Shown here one piece after another: positions 54,375-64,000 of a stretch of 64,000 nucleotides of DNA. How positions within the stretch are numbered: the stretch's first letter is position 1; the number at the start of each line of letters is the position of its first letter. The stretch is from Bettongia penicillata ogilbyi (Eukaryota > Chordata > Mammalia > Diprotodontia > Potoroidae). The position numbers were made by a program, and so were the translations under genes. The DNA lies in assembly GCA_023548195.1 (NCBI GenBank), contig JAJHZJ010000579.1:1032084-1096083 (forward strand), given 5' to 3'. Under the pieces are notes generated by a model, which saw nothing but the letters and a program-made list of their open reading frames with translations, did not search any database and was not told the DNA's origin.

Positions 54375-54545
54375 TTTCTGATTGTGTGATCCTAGGGAAA
54401 TCTCTACTATGTCCTCAATTTCCTTATTGGTAAAATTAGGTTAATAATATTACATACTTCACACAGATGTTGTGAGGATCAAATGAGATAATAGATACAG
54501 AGTCTTTTGTAAATTTTAAGTCACAATACAAATGGTTGCTGTTGT
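54375..54545 (+). repeat. CORE-SINE (MIR/MON1-like)
   Basis: 'gattgtgtgatcctagggaaatc', 'tttccttattggtaaaattag' and 'gatgttgtgaggatcaaatgagataat'. Head missing. Confidence 0.7.
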
Positions 54546-54974
54546 GGTTATATACTCATAAAATTGTCCTAGCCATCTGTGAACTAAAGCATTTCTACCA
54601 TGACTTCACCCAAGACATATTTATTCTTATTTCTCCCTTTTCATTCCTTAGGCAGCAATAACATATCTACACTGAATGACAAACTTTCCTTCTTATTATA
54701 TTGATGGACATGAGGATGGTCCTAAGGAAGGATATTTTCTCATCCTTCTATATACCATCAGAAGATATCAGCCAATAGTGTACAAGATATTACCTTTTAT
54801 CAAATAAGTAAACCTATTTCAGACTTACCAGACTGGAGTTATGATAAGAATGTTGGTAACTATATATTATTTTTAGATACACCATTAAATGGCAGTCATC
54901 CCATTTTTCTCAAGTGTTACAATGATTATTCTTATTCAATAAAGATTCATCTTCCAAGATAATTTTGAATTGAT
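54546..54974. other. Unassigned sequence
   Basis: Nothing recognisable. Confidence 0.4.
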
Positions 54975-55060
54975 AAAAGGAAATAAAGATCATAGATGAG
55001 AGCTGGAAGGAAACAGAAGAATATCTAGTCTAATCATTTCATTCGACAGATGATGATTTT
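54975..55060 (-). repeat. SINE, left part, split by element M
   Basis: 'catagatgagagctggaagga', 'tctagtctaatcatttc' and 'gacagatgatgatttt' continue at 57762 after the insertion. The last 16 bases are the left TSD copy of element M (55045-55060). Confidence 0.65.
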
Positions 55061-55245
55061 ATTTATTCTTTTAAACTATTCTAACATACATCTTATTTCT
55101 GTTCATAAAATAACTACGATAACATCCTGGACTCAAAGTAGTTTGCTGCTACTCAACGGCATACTTGAATCTCACTGATGCTCATATTTTAGGCTTAAAT
55201 GGAGTCTTTCAAAAAAGTTTATGTCTTTACAAAATGATTCCTTTC
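55061..55245 (-). repeat. Probable 3'-transduced flank of element M
   Basis: About 185 bp of non-L1 sequence lies between the L1 3' UTR end (near 55246) and the TSD (55045-55060). On the minus strand it ends in 'agaataaat', a polyadenylation-signal-like A-rich end. The simplest reading is that transcription ran past the L1 poly-A site in the source locus. Confidence 0.55.
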
Positions 55246-55559
55246 TTCTTTTTTATTTTTGCATTTATTTAGTATTTAGTCTTTCCCCCAGTTACATGCA
55301 AAAACTTTTAAAATATTTGTTTTTAAAACTTTGAGTTACAAATTCTCTCCCTTCCTCCCTCCACATCTTCTATCCGCATTGAGAAGGCAAGCAATTCCAT
55401 AAAGGTTATATGTGTGTAGAAATGCAAAACATATCCATAATAGTCATGTTGTAAAAGAAAACATAGACAAAAAAGTTCAAGAAAAATAAAGTAAAAGAAA
55501 AGTATATTTCAATCTGTATTCAGACACCATCAGTTCTTTCTCTAGGGATAGCTAGCATT

Positions 55560-56357
55560 TTTCATCTAAAGTCCTTCAGTTGTCATGGTTCATTGCGTTG
55601 CTGTGAATAGCTAAGTCATTCACAGCTAATGATCTTACACTATTGCTGTTACTTTGTACCCACGGCAGTTCACTTTGCATCAGTCCATGCAAGTCTTTCC
55701 AGATATTTCTGACAGGATCTTGCTCATCATTTCTTAAAGTACAAAAGTATTCAATCATAATTACATAACACAATTTGTTCAGCCTTTCCCCAATTGATGG
55801 GCATCTCGTCAATTTCCAATTCTTTACCCCCAGAAAAGAGCTGCTATAAATATTTTTGTACATATAGATACTTTTCCTTTTTTAATCTCTTTTGGGATAC
55901 AGACCTAGTAGTGGTATTGCTGGTCAAAGGGTATGCATGGTTTTACAGCCTTTTGGGCATAGTTCCAAAATTGCTCTATAGAATAGTTGAATCAGTTCAC
56001 AGCTCCACCAACAGTGCATTAATGTTTCATTTTTCCCATGTCCTCTCCAACATTTGTCGTTCACCTTTTAAGTTCTATTAGCCAATCTATTAGGTATGAG
56101 GTAGTGCCTCAGAATTGTTTTACTTTGAATGTCTCTAATCAACAGTGAGTTAGAAATGTTTTTTTCATATCACTATAGATAGCTTTACTTAATTCATCTG
56201 AAAATGTGTATCTTTTGATCATTTACTAACTGGGAGATTGTTCTTATTTTTATAAAATTGACACAGTTCTCTATATGTTTGAGAAAGGAGGCCTTTATTA
56301 GAGAAACTTGCTTCAATTTTTTTCACAGTTACTATTGTTAACTGTATTTCCCTCCAT
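55560..56357 (-). pseudogene. Element M ORF2 remnant
   Basis: ATG at 56357 ('atggagggaaatacagttaa' on the minus strand) followed by the junction and then 'tttctctaataaaggcctcc', 'ctcactgttgattagagac' and the terminal ORF2 block. The endonuclease and reverse transcriptase are absent. The frame is broken. Confidence 0.7.
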
Positions 56358-56611
56358 CCGATTCTCCCTATTTATTTATTGTATCCCCTCTCTCCTTTCA
56401 CCCTGTCCCTCCTAAAAAGTGGTTTGCTTTTGACTACACCTTCCCCCAGTCTGCCCTCCCTTCTATCATCACCCTCTCTTATCCCCTTCCCCTTCTTCTT
56501 TCCTGTAGGGTAAGATAGAATTCCATAATCCATTCGTCATGTGTCTTATTCCCTATTTGAGCCAATTCTGGTGAGACTAAGTTTCACTCATTCCCCCTCA
56601 TCTCTCCCTCC

Positions 56612-56878
56612 TCTCCATTGTAAAAGCTTTGTCTTGCCTCTCATTTTTCATGATTTTCTTGCATTGCTCTCATGTTTCTTCCAGTTTTTCCTCTCCCTCT
56701 TACTTGATTTTCAAAACCCTTTTTGAGCTTTCCCATGGCTGGAAACCAATGCATATTTTCCTTGGAGGTTTTGGATGGAGGTTCTTTAACTATGTTATCT
56801 TCTTCTGAGTATGTGTTTTGCTCTTCCTCATCACCATAACTTTATGTAGTCAGAGATTTTTTCCCACTGTTTGCTCAT
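56612..56878 (-). pseudogene. Element M ORF1 N-terminal remnant
   Basis: ATG at 56878 ('atgagcaaacagtgggaaaa'), the same N-terminal type as element O. It covers the start of the coiled coil ('gattttgaaaatcaagtaag'-like block near 56705). At about 56612 it jumps to inter-ORF sequence, so the RRM and C-terminal domain are missing. Confidence 0.65.
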
Positions 56879-57745
56879 TTTCCTAGCCTATTATTTAACT
56901 TTTAACTATAATAGGGCCCTGCATCCAGGGTGGGGGGCTTACTGTCCCAAGCTTTATGGGTTTTGTGCAACTGTTTTCAGAGATACTTCTAGGGACCTGA
57001 AAGTTTCCAGTTCTTCCAAGGAGCTATGACCTAAGGAGATGTGTGACTATTACTCTCCTGGCCTGTGCTCTGGTCTGTGAGTGACCATAAGTACTCTTTT
57101 CTGCCCTGGAATTGTGACGAGGAAACCCAATCCACTGCAGCCACAAGCTCTGCTATGTTAGTGCTCATTCTGGGACTGCCACCCAGGATTGGGACCCAAT
57201 CCAAGTATGGCAAAGCAACAGAGTCCTGCCTAAGTGCTAGCCAACAGACCCTCTAATCTCCTTTTGGCCAGCTGTTTGACCCTCTTACCATCTGGTCTGG
57301 GAGTCCTAGAAGCAGACATTGCTGATTCAGTCACTACTCCTAGTCTGCTGGGGCTATGCTGTGCTGGTGGGGTCTGTGCTAGAATATGCTCCACTTTCAC
57401 CCTAGTTCCACGGACCCTTCCTGCTGACCTTCTAAATTCTCCCTGGCATCTGTGGGCCAAGAGGTCTGGAAACTCCCATGGCTGCCAGCAATTCAGTCCT
57501 CCTAAGACCTGCTTCAGGTGTGGCTTGGTCTGCACTGGTGCAGCCTACGCCAGATCGCACAGCTCTCTCAGCCTGTCTCAGACCTTTCCTGTGACCTTGC
57601 AAGTTGGTGTAGGTTGGAAATTTGTTCTACTCCAGTTCTGCTGTTCTTAAGTGTGTTTAGAGTCATGTTTTAAAGGTACTTGGAGTATTTTGGAGGAGAG
57701 CTCTGGTGAATCCCTACCTTTACTCCTTCATGTTGGCTCCATTTT
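56879..57745 (-). promoter_or_regulatory. Element M 5' UTR
   Basis: About 870 bp, more GC-rich than its surroundings, homologous to the element O leader. The plus strand has a 138-codon frame (57234-57650) that I treat as composition-driven. Confidence 0.55.
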
Positions 57746-57861
57746 GACAGATGAAGATTTTAAACTCAGAGTAGTCAAGTGACTAACTTGCATAAGGTTT
57801 TGTAGGTAGCAGAATTGGGATTTAAACTCCAGATTCAATTCTCTCTTTACTCCAGTGTTTC
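57746..57861 (-). repeat. SINE, right part, split by element M
   Basis: Begins with the right TSD copy (57746-57761) and continues 'ctcagagtagtcaagtgac', 'ttgggatttaaactccagattc' and 'tttactccagtgtttc'. Together with 54975-55060 it reconstitutes one SINE. Confidence 0.65.
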
Positions 57862-58290
57862 TTCACAGGATCAATGTAATAGTTCTTTCTTTCTGGAAAT
57901 AATAATTTTAAAAATAGTAATGTTAGTTGCTTCCTGTATGCAGTGACATTTACCATGTTCAAATATCTACAAATGTATCCAAACAAAAAAAAACTGTATG
58001 CTCTCATCATATCTTCCCATCAGAAGATTTTCCCTGTTGCTGCTTTTCTCTCAGATACCTATGCATTAATTTTTTGATGTTAGTATTACAATGGTTCATC
58101 ATAAGCAGTTTACCTGGAAAAGGAATTGAGTATCTGAACCAGATCGTAAACAGATCTGGGAATAATAAGGAGCATAATAAGTTAAAGGTGGGTAGTGATT
58201 AGTTGAAAGGTAATGCAATTGAGAAGACTGACGTTGAATAAAATAGGCACCCAGCAGAACACCGTGACTTTTTAGGAGATCACTGAATTG
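57862..58290. other. Unassigned sequence
   Basis: Nothing recognisable. Confidence 0.4.
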
Positions 58291-58294
58291 TCCA

Positions 58295-58385
58295 TCAGCT
58301 AATAAGCATTTATTAAAGGTCCACTACATGCCAGGCACCATATTAGGTACAGATACAACACAAAGAATAAAATAAGCCCAACTCT
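58295..58385 (+). repeat. Short interspersed repeat fragment
   Basis: 'gctaataagcatttattaaaggtccactacatgccaggcacc' shares the motif of 9425, 19655 and 21155. Confidence 0.55.
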
Positions 58386-58389
58386 TTTT

Positions 58390-58985
58390 TAATTCTCAAA
58401 TTTATTTTATTTTGATCTTAAACACTCAATAAAATGGGCATTTTCTTATATATCATATAATATAAAAAAAGTATTGTACTACAAACTGGGAATCTTTATT
58501 GTGTATAACTTGTTTTTCTTTTAAAATTTATAAAATAGATTCAGCATGTAAATTTCAAAACTATTCTACTTATTCATGTTTTCTTATATTCAAAGTGCTC
58601 TTTTCTATAAATTTAAAATGTTTGTTTCTTTTTTTCCTCCTTTTTCTCTGACTTCTGACCTCTTACCCCCCTCTGTCCCACTCACTCTCATTTGGAAAAA
58701 AAAGAACAAAAGAAAATAAAAGCCTTGTAACAGATATGTGTGGTTTAAAAAAAAAGTCCCATTTTGGTCACATCTAAAAAGTGTATTTCATTGTGTACAC
58801 TGAGTCTATCTCCTCTCTGTCATGAGGTGGGTATCATGCTTCATCATGGAGTCTCTGGATTCATGGCCAGTTATTGCACTGATCAGAGTTCTTAAGATTT
58901 TCAAATATATTTTTCTCTATAATGCTGTTATTGTGCTTTTAAAGTGCTTTATATGCAGAATGTGTTCCTTAATTCTTTTTCATAG
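58390..58985 (-). repeat. Old LINE 3' end, probably L1
   Basis: AT-rich start, 'tctgacttctgacctcttacc' pyrimidine block, 'gtcatgaggtgggtatcatgcttcatcatggag' and 'ttgcactgatcagagttcttaag' give the antisense order of a marsupial LINE 3' UTR with terminal ORF2. A related fragment follows at 59790. Confidence 0.4.
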
Positions 58986-59094
58986 CTATCATGTTAATTT
59001 GAAATCAAGATCTCTATTTAGGAAAATAGAACAATTCAACTAAGGATCAATTTCACTGTTTCTTTCGAAGTTTGTAAAGGATAGATAGCAAGGC

Positions 59095-59170
59095 TATTTT
59101 TTATTATCCACAGAATTATAGAATTTTAAAGGAAGAAGGTGATCCAACAGTCATGTACTCCAAGCAATAT
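59095..59170 (-). repeat. SINE fragment
   Basis: 'cagaattatagaattttaaaggaagaaggtgatcc' resembles the 'atagaatgttagagctggaag' SINE segment. Confidence 0.4.
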
Positions 59171-59424
59171 GTGAATTGATTTCCCTCTACACGAAAAAAT
59201 GGAGTAGATAGGGAAAGGCAAGAAACAGAGGAGAAAAAAAGAGAAAGAATGTAATTGGATCTAATTATACAGACTTTGCAGATAGAGATTTTCTACTGAA
59301 GTAAGCATGCAGTATGTGTGAATAAACAGGGGTTGACATGTTAAGTTTGGAAAATGCATCCTCCAGTCACTCAATTTGGATGGAGGGTATACTATAAGAA
59401 GAAAATGAATGTGTTATAAGATTA

Positions 59425-59580
59425 GAAAGACAAGCTAGAACTAGACTATGAAAAATATAAATGCCATGCCAAGTAGTCTGTATTTTATTGTAGAATTCAT
59501 AGAGATTTTGACCAAGGGAGTACCATGGTAAGATATATACTTAGAAAGATCACTTTGTCAACTGTGAGAAAAATGGCTCA
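59425..59580 (-). repeat. L2-type LINE fragment
   Basis: 'aaatataaatgccatgccaagtagtctgtattttat' and 'agatcactttgtcaactgtg' parallel the antisense L2-like sequence at 10825-10960. Confidence 0.55.
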
Positions 59581-59789
59581 GACCTGACACCAATGGCTTC
59601 TTTTGGAGCATAATTATTTAACTAGTTCTGGTTCCATCATCTTGTATTAGTTCAAATATCTGTATCTTGTTCATGGAGATACCCTAAGAAGCTAATAAAA
59701 TATCCAACTGAAACACAGATATATCCCTACAGCATTTTCTTGATCCTCCAGTAACATCTTCAAAAGATTGAAGATTCTTTAATTTTCTT

Positions 59790-60255
59790 TTTATTATGAT
59801 TTAACAATTGTCAATCTATGAGTATTTAAATGAACAATTAAAAATTAAAAAAACAATTAAACAAAGAATAATAAAAGTATTGTATACAACTTGATGAATA
59901 GTTATGTATAACTTTTAACTTTTTCTGTGTATTTTTCTATTTTTTATTGGTCATTTCCTTCTTTCTTTTCCAACTTCAGCACTACCTGCTAACTATACTC
60001 TCTTGCTAAATAGAAGACATTTGCTATTACAAAAGTATATAGTCAATCAAAACAAATAAACATATTTTCTACCACCTATGTCCCTTCAATTCTCTGCCAA
60101 GAGATGGGTGAGATGTTTCTTTAGTTTTCCAAAACTTTGATTGGCTTCTTAATTGCCCAGATTTTTTATAATCATCTAATACTGTTTATATTATTATAGT
60201 CATTGTGTATAACTCTCCGAATGGTAGTAATTTTTTTCAGAGATTATATTTTCCC
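59790..60255 (-). repeat. Old LINE 3' end, probably L1
   Basis: Poorly conserved but similar in order to 58390-58985: A/T-rich start, 'ttctctgccaagagatggg' and 'tttataatcatctaatactgtttat'. Tentative. Confidence 0.3.
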
Positions 60256-60499
60256 CTTACTCTCAGCTATATAATAACAAATATACAATATAGTTATTAA
60301 AAAAATCAGTCAACTGTTTGATGGAGAAACTTAGTGTCATTAAAGAATTTTTCAATTTCTTTGTCATCTAGTTTGATTTCCTCCTCCAGTTCAACTTAAT
60401 TTTTGACCCATTGGCAATTTACATTTGTAGTAAGACTAAGGAGGGGTTTGGTCCAGGTTCATATACCCTTCATTTCTCTTTATGTACATTTACAGTACT

Positions 60500-61270
60500 T
60501 TACTCTGGTTTGATCATATTGGGGGTGTTCTGTTCAGTCCCGGGCATCACATTTTAGAAAAGATATTAACAAAGTAAGTAGCAAAATTTTATATTAGTTG
60601 ACATCGATCTTGGAGTCAGGAAGACATAGTTTGCATTGACTTTGTGACCCTGAGAAAATTATTTAATCTCTATGTCTTGGACTAATCTTTAGGTTTTAGC
60701 TGCAGGGCATCTGCACATCTGCATCAGCATAGGGAATCTTCTTACTGAGAATTCTTTGTACCATTGAATTCACAAGTATGTAATAGGAAGAAAACAACAA
60801 AAAACTGATAAGCTACAGAAACTTCATAGGAAAGCAACCAGGATTCTGAAGATCCTCAAGACCATGCTGAATTATGACAAAAAGGAGAAAATGAGCATGA
60901 GCAAGCCTTAAAAAGAGAAGGTTCAGGGGAAATGATAGCTAGCTTCAAGTTTTTGAAAGGCTTTCATGGGGAAGAGGAGATAGAATAGTTTTATTTGGTC
61001 CCTAAGGATAAAGGCAGAAAGAACACTTGGAAGTAGTAAAAGGAAAAATTTAGGCTTGTTGTAGGGAAAAGCTTTCAATAATTGACATTTTTCAAAAGTG
61101 AGTTGGGATGCTCTGAGATGGAGTGGGATCCCTAACATTAGAGATTTCCAAGAGTAGGCTGGATGAGCACTTATTGGGGGTTATGGCAAAGAGATTCCTG
61201 ATCACATGCAGATTGGACTAGAGAGATTCTAAGACTCTGCCCCCCTCAGAGAGCATAAGATTCTGTGAAA
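60500..61270 (+). repeat. CR1-like LINE 3' end with inserted SINE
   Basis: 'cccgggcatcacattttagaaaagatattaaca' (60540-60571) continues at 60804 with 'ctgataagctacagaaacttcataggaaagcaaccagg'. Then come 'gatagctagcttcaagtttttgaaaggctttcatgg', 'aatttaggcttgttgtagggaaaa', 'gatttccaagagtaggctggatgagcac' and the terminal repeats 'gagattctaagactctg' and 'ataagattctgtgaaatg'. This is the usual CR1 3' UTR layout. The interruption at about 60572-60803 includes SINE sequence. Confidence 0.65.
60605..60700 (+). repeat. SINE within the CR1-like element
   Basis: 'tcttggagtcaggaagacatag', 'ctttgtgaccctgagaaaattatttaatctctatgtc' is tRNA-like SINE body. It lies in the gap of the CR1-like 3' end. Confidence 0.55.
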
Positions 61271-61279
61271 TGTAAACTA

Positions 61280-62625
61280 TTATTATATTTTTCAAGAAAT
61301 GAAAAATGGTATATATTTTTAGAAACATTTGCATTATTAGACTATTGAATTCATTTAATCAATGAGAATTTGTTTCCCCAATTATTTTATATTGATAATT
61401 GCATAACATGCTAGCTTATCAAACTGAAGGATAATCAATATAAATTAGATAATTAATGATATGTGTAACACTAAATGGCAATATATGACTTCGAATAAAT
61501 GAGAGTTCATGCTGATTAAGGAGAAGAGGATGACAGATACCTAGTAATTAACTAATCACGTCAGTAGTTCAACAAGATGAGCTTGAGATTAATGTGCTAA
61601 AATTTGTGTGGGGGTTATAAAGTTGATGAACATTTGACTTTGCTAAAGTAATTCACAGAAAATATGATGAGTTTTTCCAGAGATAGAAGGAAATCTATTA
61701 AAGAAGAGAGGCTGTGCATGTGTTTGTGGAATGTGCATGTATTCCACATATTAAATACATTAAAATTTATTTCTATGGATTTTAGTTAACTGTATTAGAC
61801 ACATCTATTGATTGATAACTAACATGTTTGTAGATCACTATTTTTGCAATGATCCAGGCATCAGGGATTTTGACTATAGATAATTTTAATAGAATTATAT
61901 ATACAACAATACTTTTCCCCACTTCATTTTGGTTCTTAATTAATGCCATTTTAGCAGATTCATTTTGATAAATTTTAGGCTTTATTCTTATTAGATCTAT
62001 GTCACAGGTGACACTTAATTATGGAACCATATTAGGCCAAGGAACTGTTAATATTTATTATTTGATGTAAACAAAGAATAAGAAAATCAATAAACACTAA
62101 TTTCAAATAAAAATTGAATTGTTTCTGGTCTGTTAGAAAAGGTTATTCATGAAATAGAGGCTTTGTTGACTCACTTCACACTGAACTTTTATGAAATAAT
62201 AGCTGTAGCTCATATATACTCACATACATATTATTATGTTATCATGTTCCAATAATCTATTTTTCTGTAATGAAAGAACTAACACAGGTAAAGTAAAAAT
62301 TAAAAATCTATCAAACTGTGGCCCATTTATCTACATGAAATAAAATGCATGATTTGACAGATTTGCTCTAAAAATTTCCCCCCCAAAGAACTATTATTTA
62401 AGTTTCAAATACATATTAGTCGATTATGTTAGTAGAGACACACAGAGAGAGCCACGAGAGAACATGAGGGTAGGTATGCTCATAGTTTAGGTTGCAAACA
62501 GATAAAATCTTGAAATAGTAACTGAGGAGAGACCACAAAAGTAGGGAAAATAGCTAAAGGAATAAAAGAGTATTTTACTCAAAAGAAGAATACAGAATTT
62601 AGGAGAGGATGTTTGATAATATAAA
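61280..62625. other. Unassigned AT-rich sequence
   Basis: No gene, repeat or RNA feature recognised. Confidence 0.45.
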
Positions 62626-62629
62626 ATAC

Positions 62630-62830
62630 TGTAAAAGCCAAGGATGATGAAAATTGAGAAAATGCTATTGGGTTTGGAAATTAAGAGATCATTAGTAACC
62701 TAAGAAATAGAGTAGATTTATAGAATGATGAACTTGCAAGCCATATCCCAAAGAGTAGTGAAATGAATAATTAATGTGGAGACAATAAGTGTAGATAGCT
62801 TCTTCTAGGAAACTTAAAACCATCTTCAAA
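62630..62830 (-). repeat. L2-type LINE fragment
   Basis: 'ccaaggatgatgaaaattgagaaaatgc', 'gaaattaagagatcattagtaacc' and 'gtggagacaataagtgtagatagc' are the antisense of the L2-like reverse transcriptase region upstream of that at 11500-11700. Confidence 0.6.
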
Positions 62831-62984
62831 GTCAAAAACATTTATAATGTATTGTCTGGGATTATTTATTTAATTTTATATTATTGGTTTTTCATCTCAT
62901 TTAAATAAATATGATAAAGCTCATAGTTTGAATATGATTTCAAACAGTTGATAGCTTTGTATTCCTAAATAAGTCAATTAAGTA

Positions 62985-63215
62985 TTATGTCCCTTGATTT
63001 CCTCACCTGAAAAATATAGCACCAAACTTTCAGCTTGGTTGTGAGGAATATATGTAAAGTGCTTTGCATATCTTAAAGAAATCTACAAATGCTAGTTATT
63101 ACGGCACAATTCATGAGAACTGGTCTTGGAGGCAGAAAGACAGGTTCAAACTCTGCCTATGACATATATTAGCCATGTGACATAAAGCCAGTAACTTAAT
63201 CCCCCAGTACCTCTC
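62985..63215 (+). repeat. Two adjacent SINEs
   Basis: A CORE-SINE 3' half ('tttcctcacctgaaaaata', 'ggttgtgaggaatatatgtaaagtgctttgc', 'aaatgctagttatta') is followed at about 63105 by a tRNA-like SINE head and body ('gaactggtcttggaggcagaaagacaggttcaaactctgcc'). Confidence 0.7.
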
Positions 63216-63499
63216 CCAACATGTCATTCACTACTTTCATGCTTTTTGGGAAATAAAAAGATTGATCCATCTGACTAATTATCTATATAATTATCTCACA
63301 TAAATGTATCTTTTGGGAGAAAAGAGAAAACCATGAATACTTTGTTCCCTTCAGAAGCCTTTCGGATCACTTCAGAGAAAATGATAAAAAGGTAATGATA
63401 ATGTTGCTAAACATTTGCTGGTCTGAAATGACAAAGGGAATTTCTCACTGACAAGTTCATATACAAGTAAAATCAAGATCCAAACTAAAAAATAAAAAT

Positions 63500-63600
63500 G
63501 TGCAAGGCGCTATTCTAGGTACTGAGAGAGGTACAATGATCAATAAGGTATGCAATTCTTGTCCTCAAGGAACTTTCACTAGTTAACACTCCTTTACAGA
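63500..63600 (+). repeat. Short interspersed repeat fragment
   Basis: 'gtgcaaggcgctattctaggtactgagagaggtacaatga' and 'cttgtcctcaaggaactttcac' share the pattern of 22350 and 58295. Confidence 0.5.
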
Positions 63601-64000
63601 AATAATCAGGACCATGGTCAGTGAAACAAAACTGTTAAATCTGGTAGAGGAGCTATTGCAGCTGGGCAGTATTGCACCAATATTGTCATACAGTACAAAG
63701 CTGGAGCACCATTACTGGGGTCCTTTAACAAGGATGTGTTACTGGTGTTGATAGACTTAACTAGGTTAGTTGACCTTTATGCTTTTTAGGCAATGTAGAT
63801 TATTTAATGAGTGGTATTAAGATCCAGGTGAGACTCAAGTCAAGGAGAGAAAATGGGTGTGATTTCATCTTCTGAGGGTTCTGAGAAGAATTTCCTTTAA
63901 AGTCATTGTATCTTCCTATTTCCAGTGTGGAAGAGGTCATGGGCCTGCTATCTTGAAACAGCTCTTGACACCATCTCTGATTGGCTACAAGTCAATATCT
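63601..64000. other. Unassigned sequence
   Basis: No gene or repeat recognised up to the window edge. Confidence 0.4.

Larger units (their letters stand above)
55061..57745 (-). mobile_element. Internally deleted mini-L1 (element M)
   Basis: Minus strand with a 16-bp TSD, 'gacagatgatgatttt' (55045-55060) and 'gacagatgaagatttt' (57746-57761), and an ideal 'tt/aaaa' target on its sense strand. The order is: 5' end 'ggagccaacatgaagg' (57726-57741), 5' UTR, the first 90 or so codons of ORF1 (56878-56612), part of the inter-ORF region, the ORF2 ATG at 56357 with about 11 codons, then the ORF2 C-terminal region (56325-55560), 3' UTR and the transduced flank. Both ORFs are internally deleted. The ORF2 junction 'actgtgaaaaaaattgaagca' is shared with element O, so a common deleted source is likely. 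Confidence 0.8.

Noticed and set aside
57230..57650. 101- and 138-codon frames in the element M leader
   Set aside because: Overlapping frames on both strands of a GC-rich L1 5' UTR, without domain signature or counterpart in element O.

Overview
The window looks like intergenic DNA from a marsupial mammal. I infer this from the repeats: tRNA-like SINEs opening with the 'gcagctaggtgg..agtggatag' start, some with an RTE-type tail; CORE-SINEs ending in the 'ggttgttgtgaggatcaaatgag' box; L2/CR1 LINE debris; and L1 elements whose ORF1 begins MPRKGKKNKT. The species cannot be fixed from this. I found no convincing host exon, tRNA, rRNA or snRNA gene. Every long open frame belongs to a retrotransposon or lies in low-complexity sequence. 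The DNA is AT-rich, apart from pyrimidine/purine tracts and short GC-rich L1 5' leaders.

Layout. 1-22761 is old sequence with scattered SINEs, L2/CR1 fragments, a hAT end, two or three old minus-strand L1 3' ends, microsatellites and a near-perfect 95-nt palindrome (15077-15171). 22762-39296 is an L1-derived cluster. Two minus-strand half-L1 (HAL1-type, ORF1-only) copies, A (22772-25590) and B (25697-28404), sit about 100 bp apart, each with its own target-site duplication (TSD). Next comes a full-length but decayed plus-strand L1 (28673-39278, 18-bp TSD). It was later invaded by a third HAL1 (C, 34171-36996, 15-bp TSD) and by RTE and unclassified repeat DNA (37717-39068).

40835-50527 is a second nest: an old ORF2-deleted L1 (O) interrupted by an L1 that kept ORF2 but lost almost all of ORF1 (42545-47415), by an unclassified 440-bp insert, and by a minus-strand ORF2-deleted mini-L1 (48265-49386). 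50528-64000 holds a decayed mariner-like DNA transposon (53772-54338), another mini-L1 with a probable 3' transduction (M, 55061-57745), a CR1-like LINE end and more SINEs.

How the parts relate. The window contains complementary partial L1s: ORF1-only (HAL1), ORF2-only, and elements with neither ORF complete. At least three independent ORF2 deletions share one property: each keeps the ORF2 start codon plus roughly 7-14 codons and then jumps downstream. HAL1-B has an uninterrupted 367-codon ORF1 and is the only plausible functional coding region. Non-autonomous members would need reverse transcriptase from a complete L1 elsewhere. That is established for L1 derivatives in general and inferred here.
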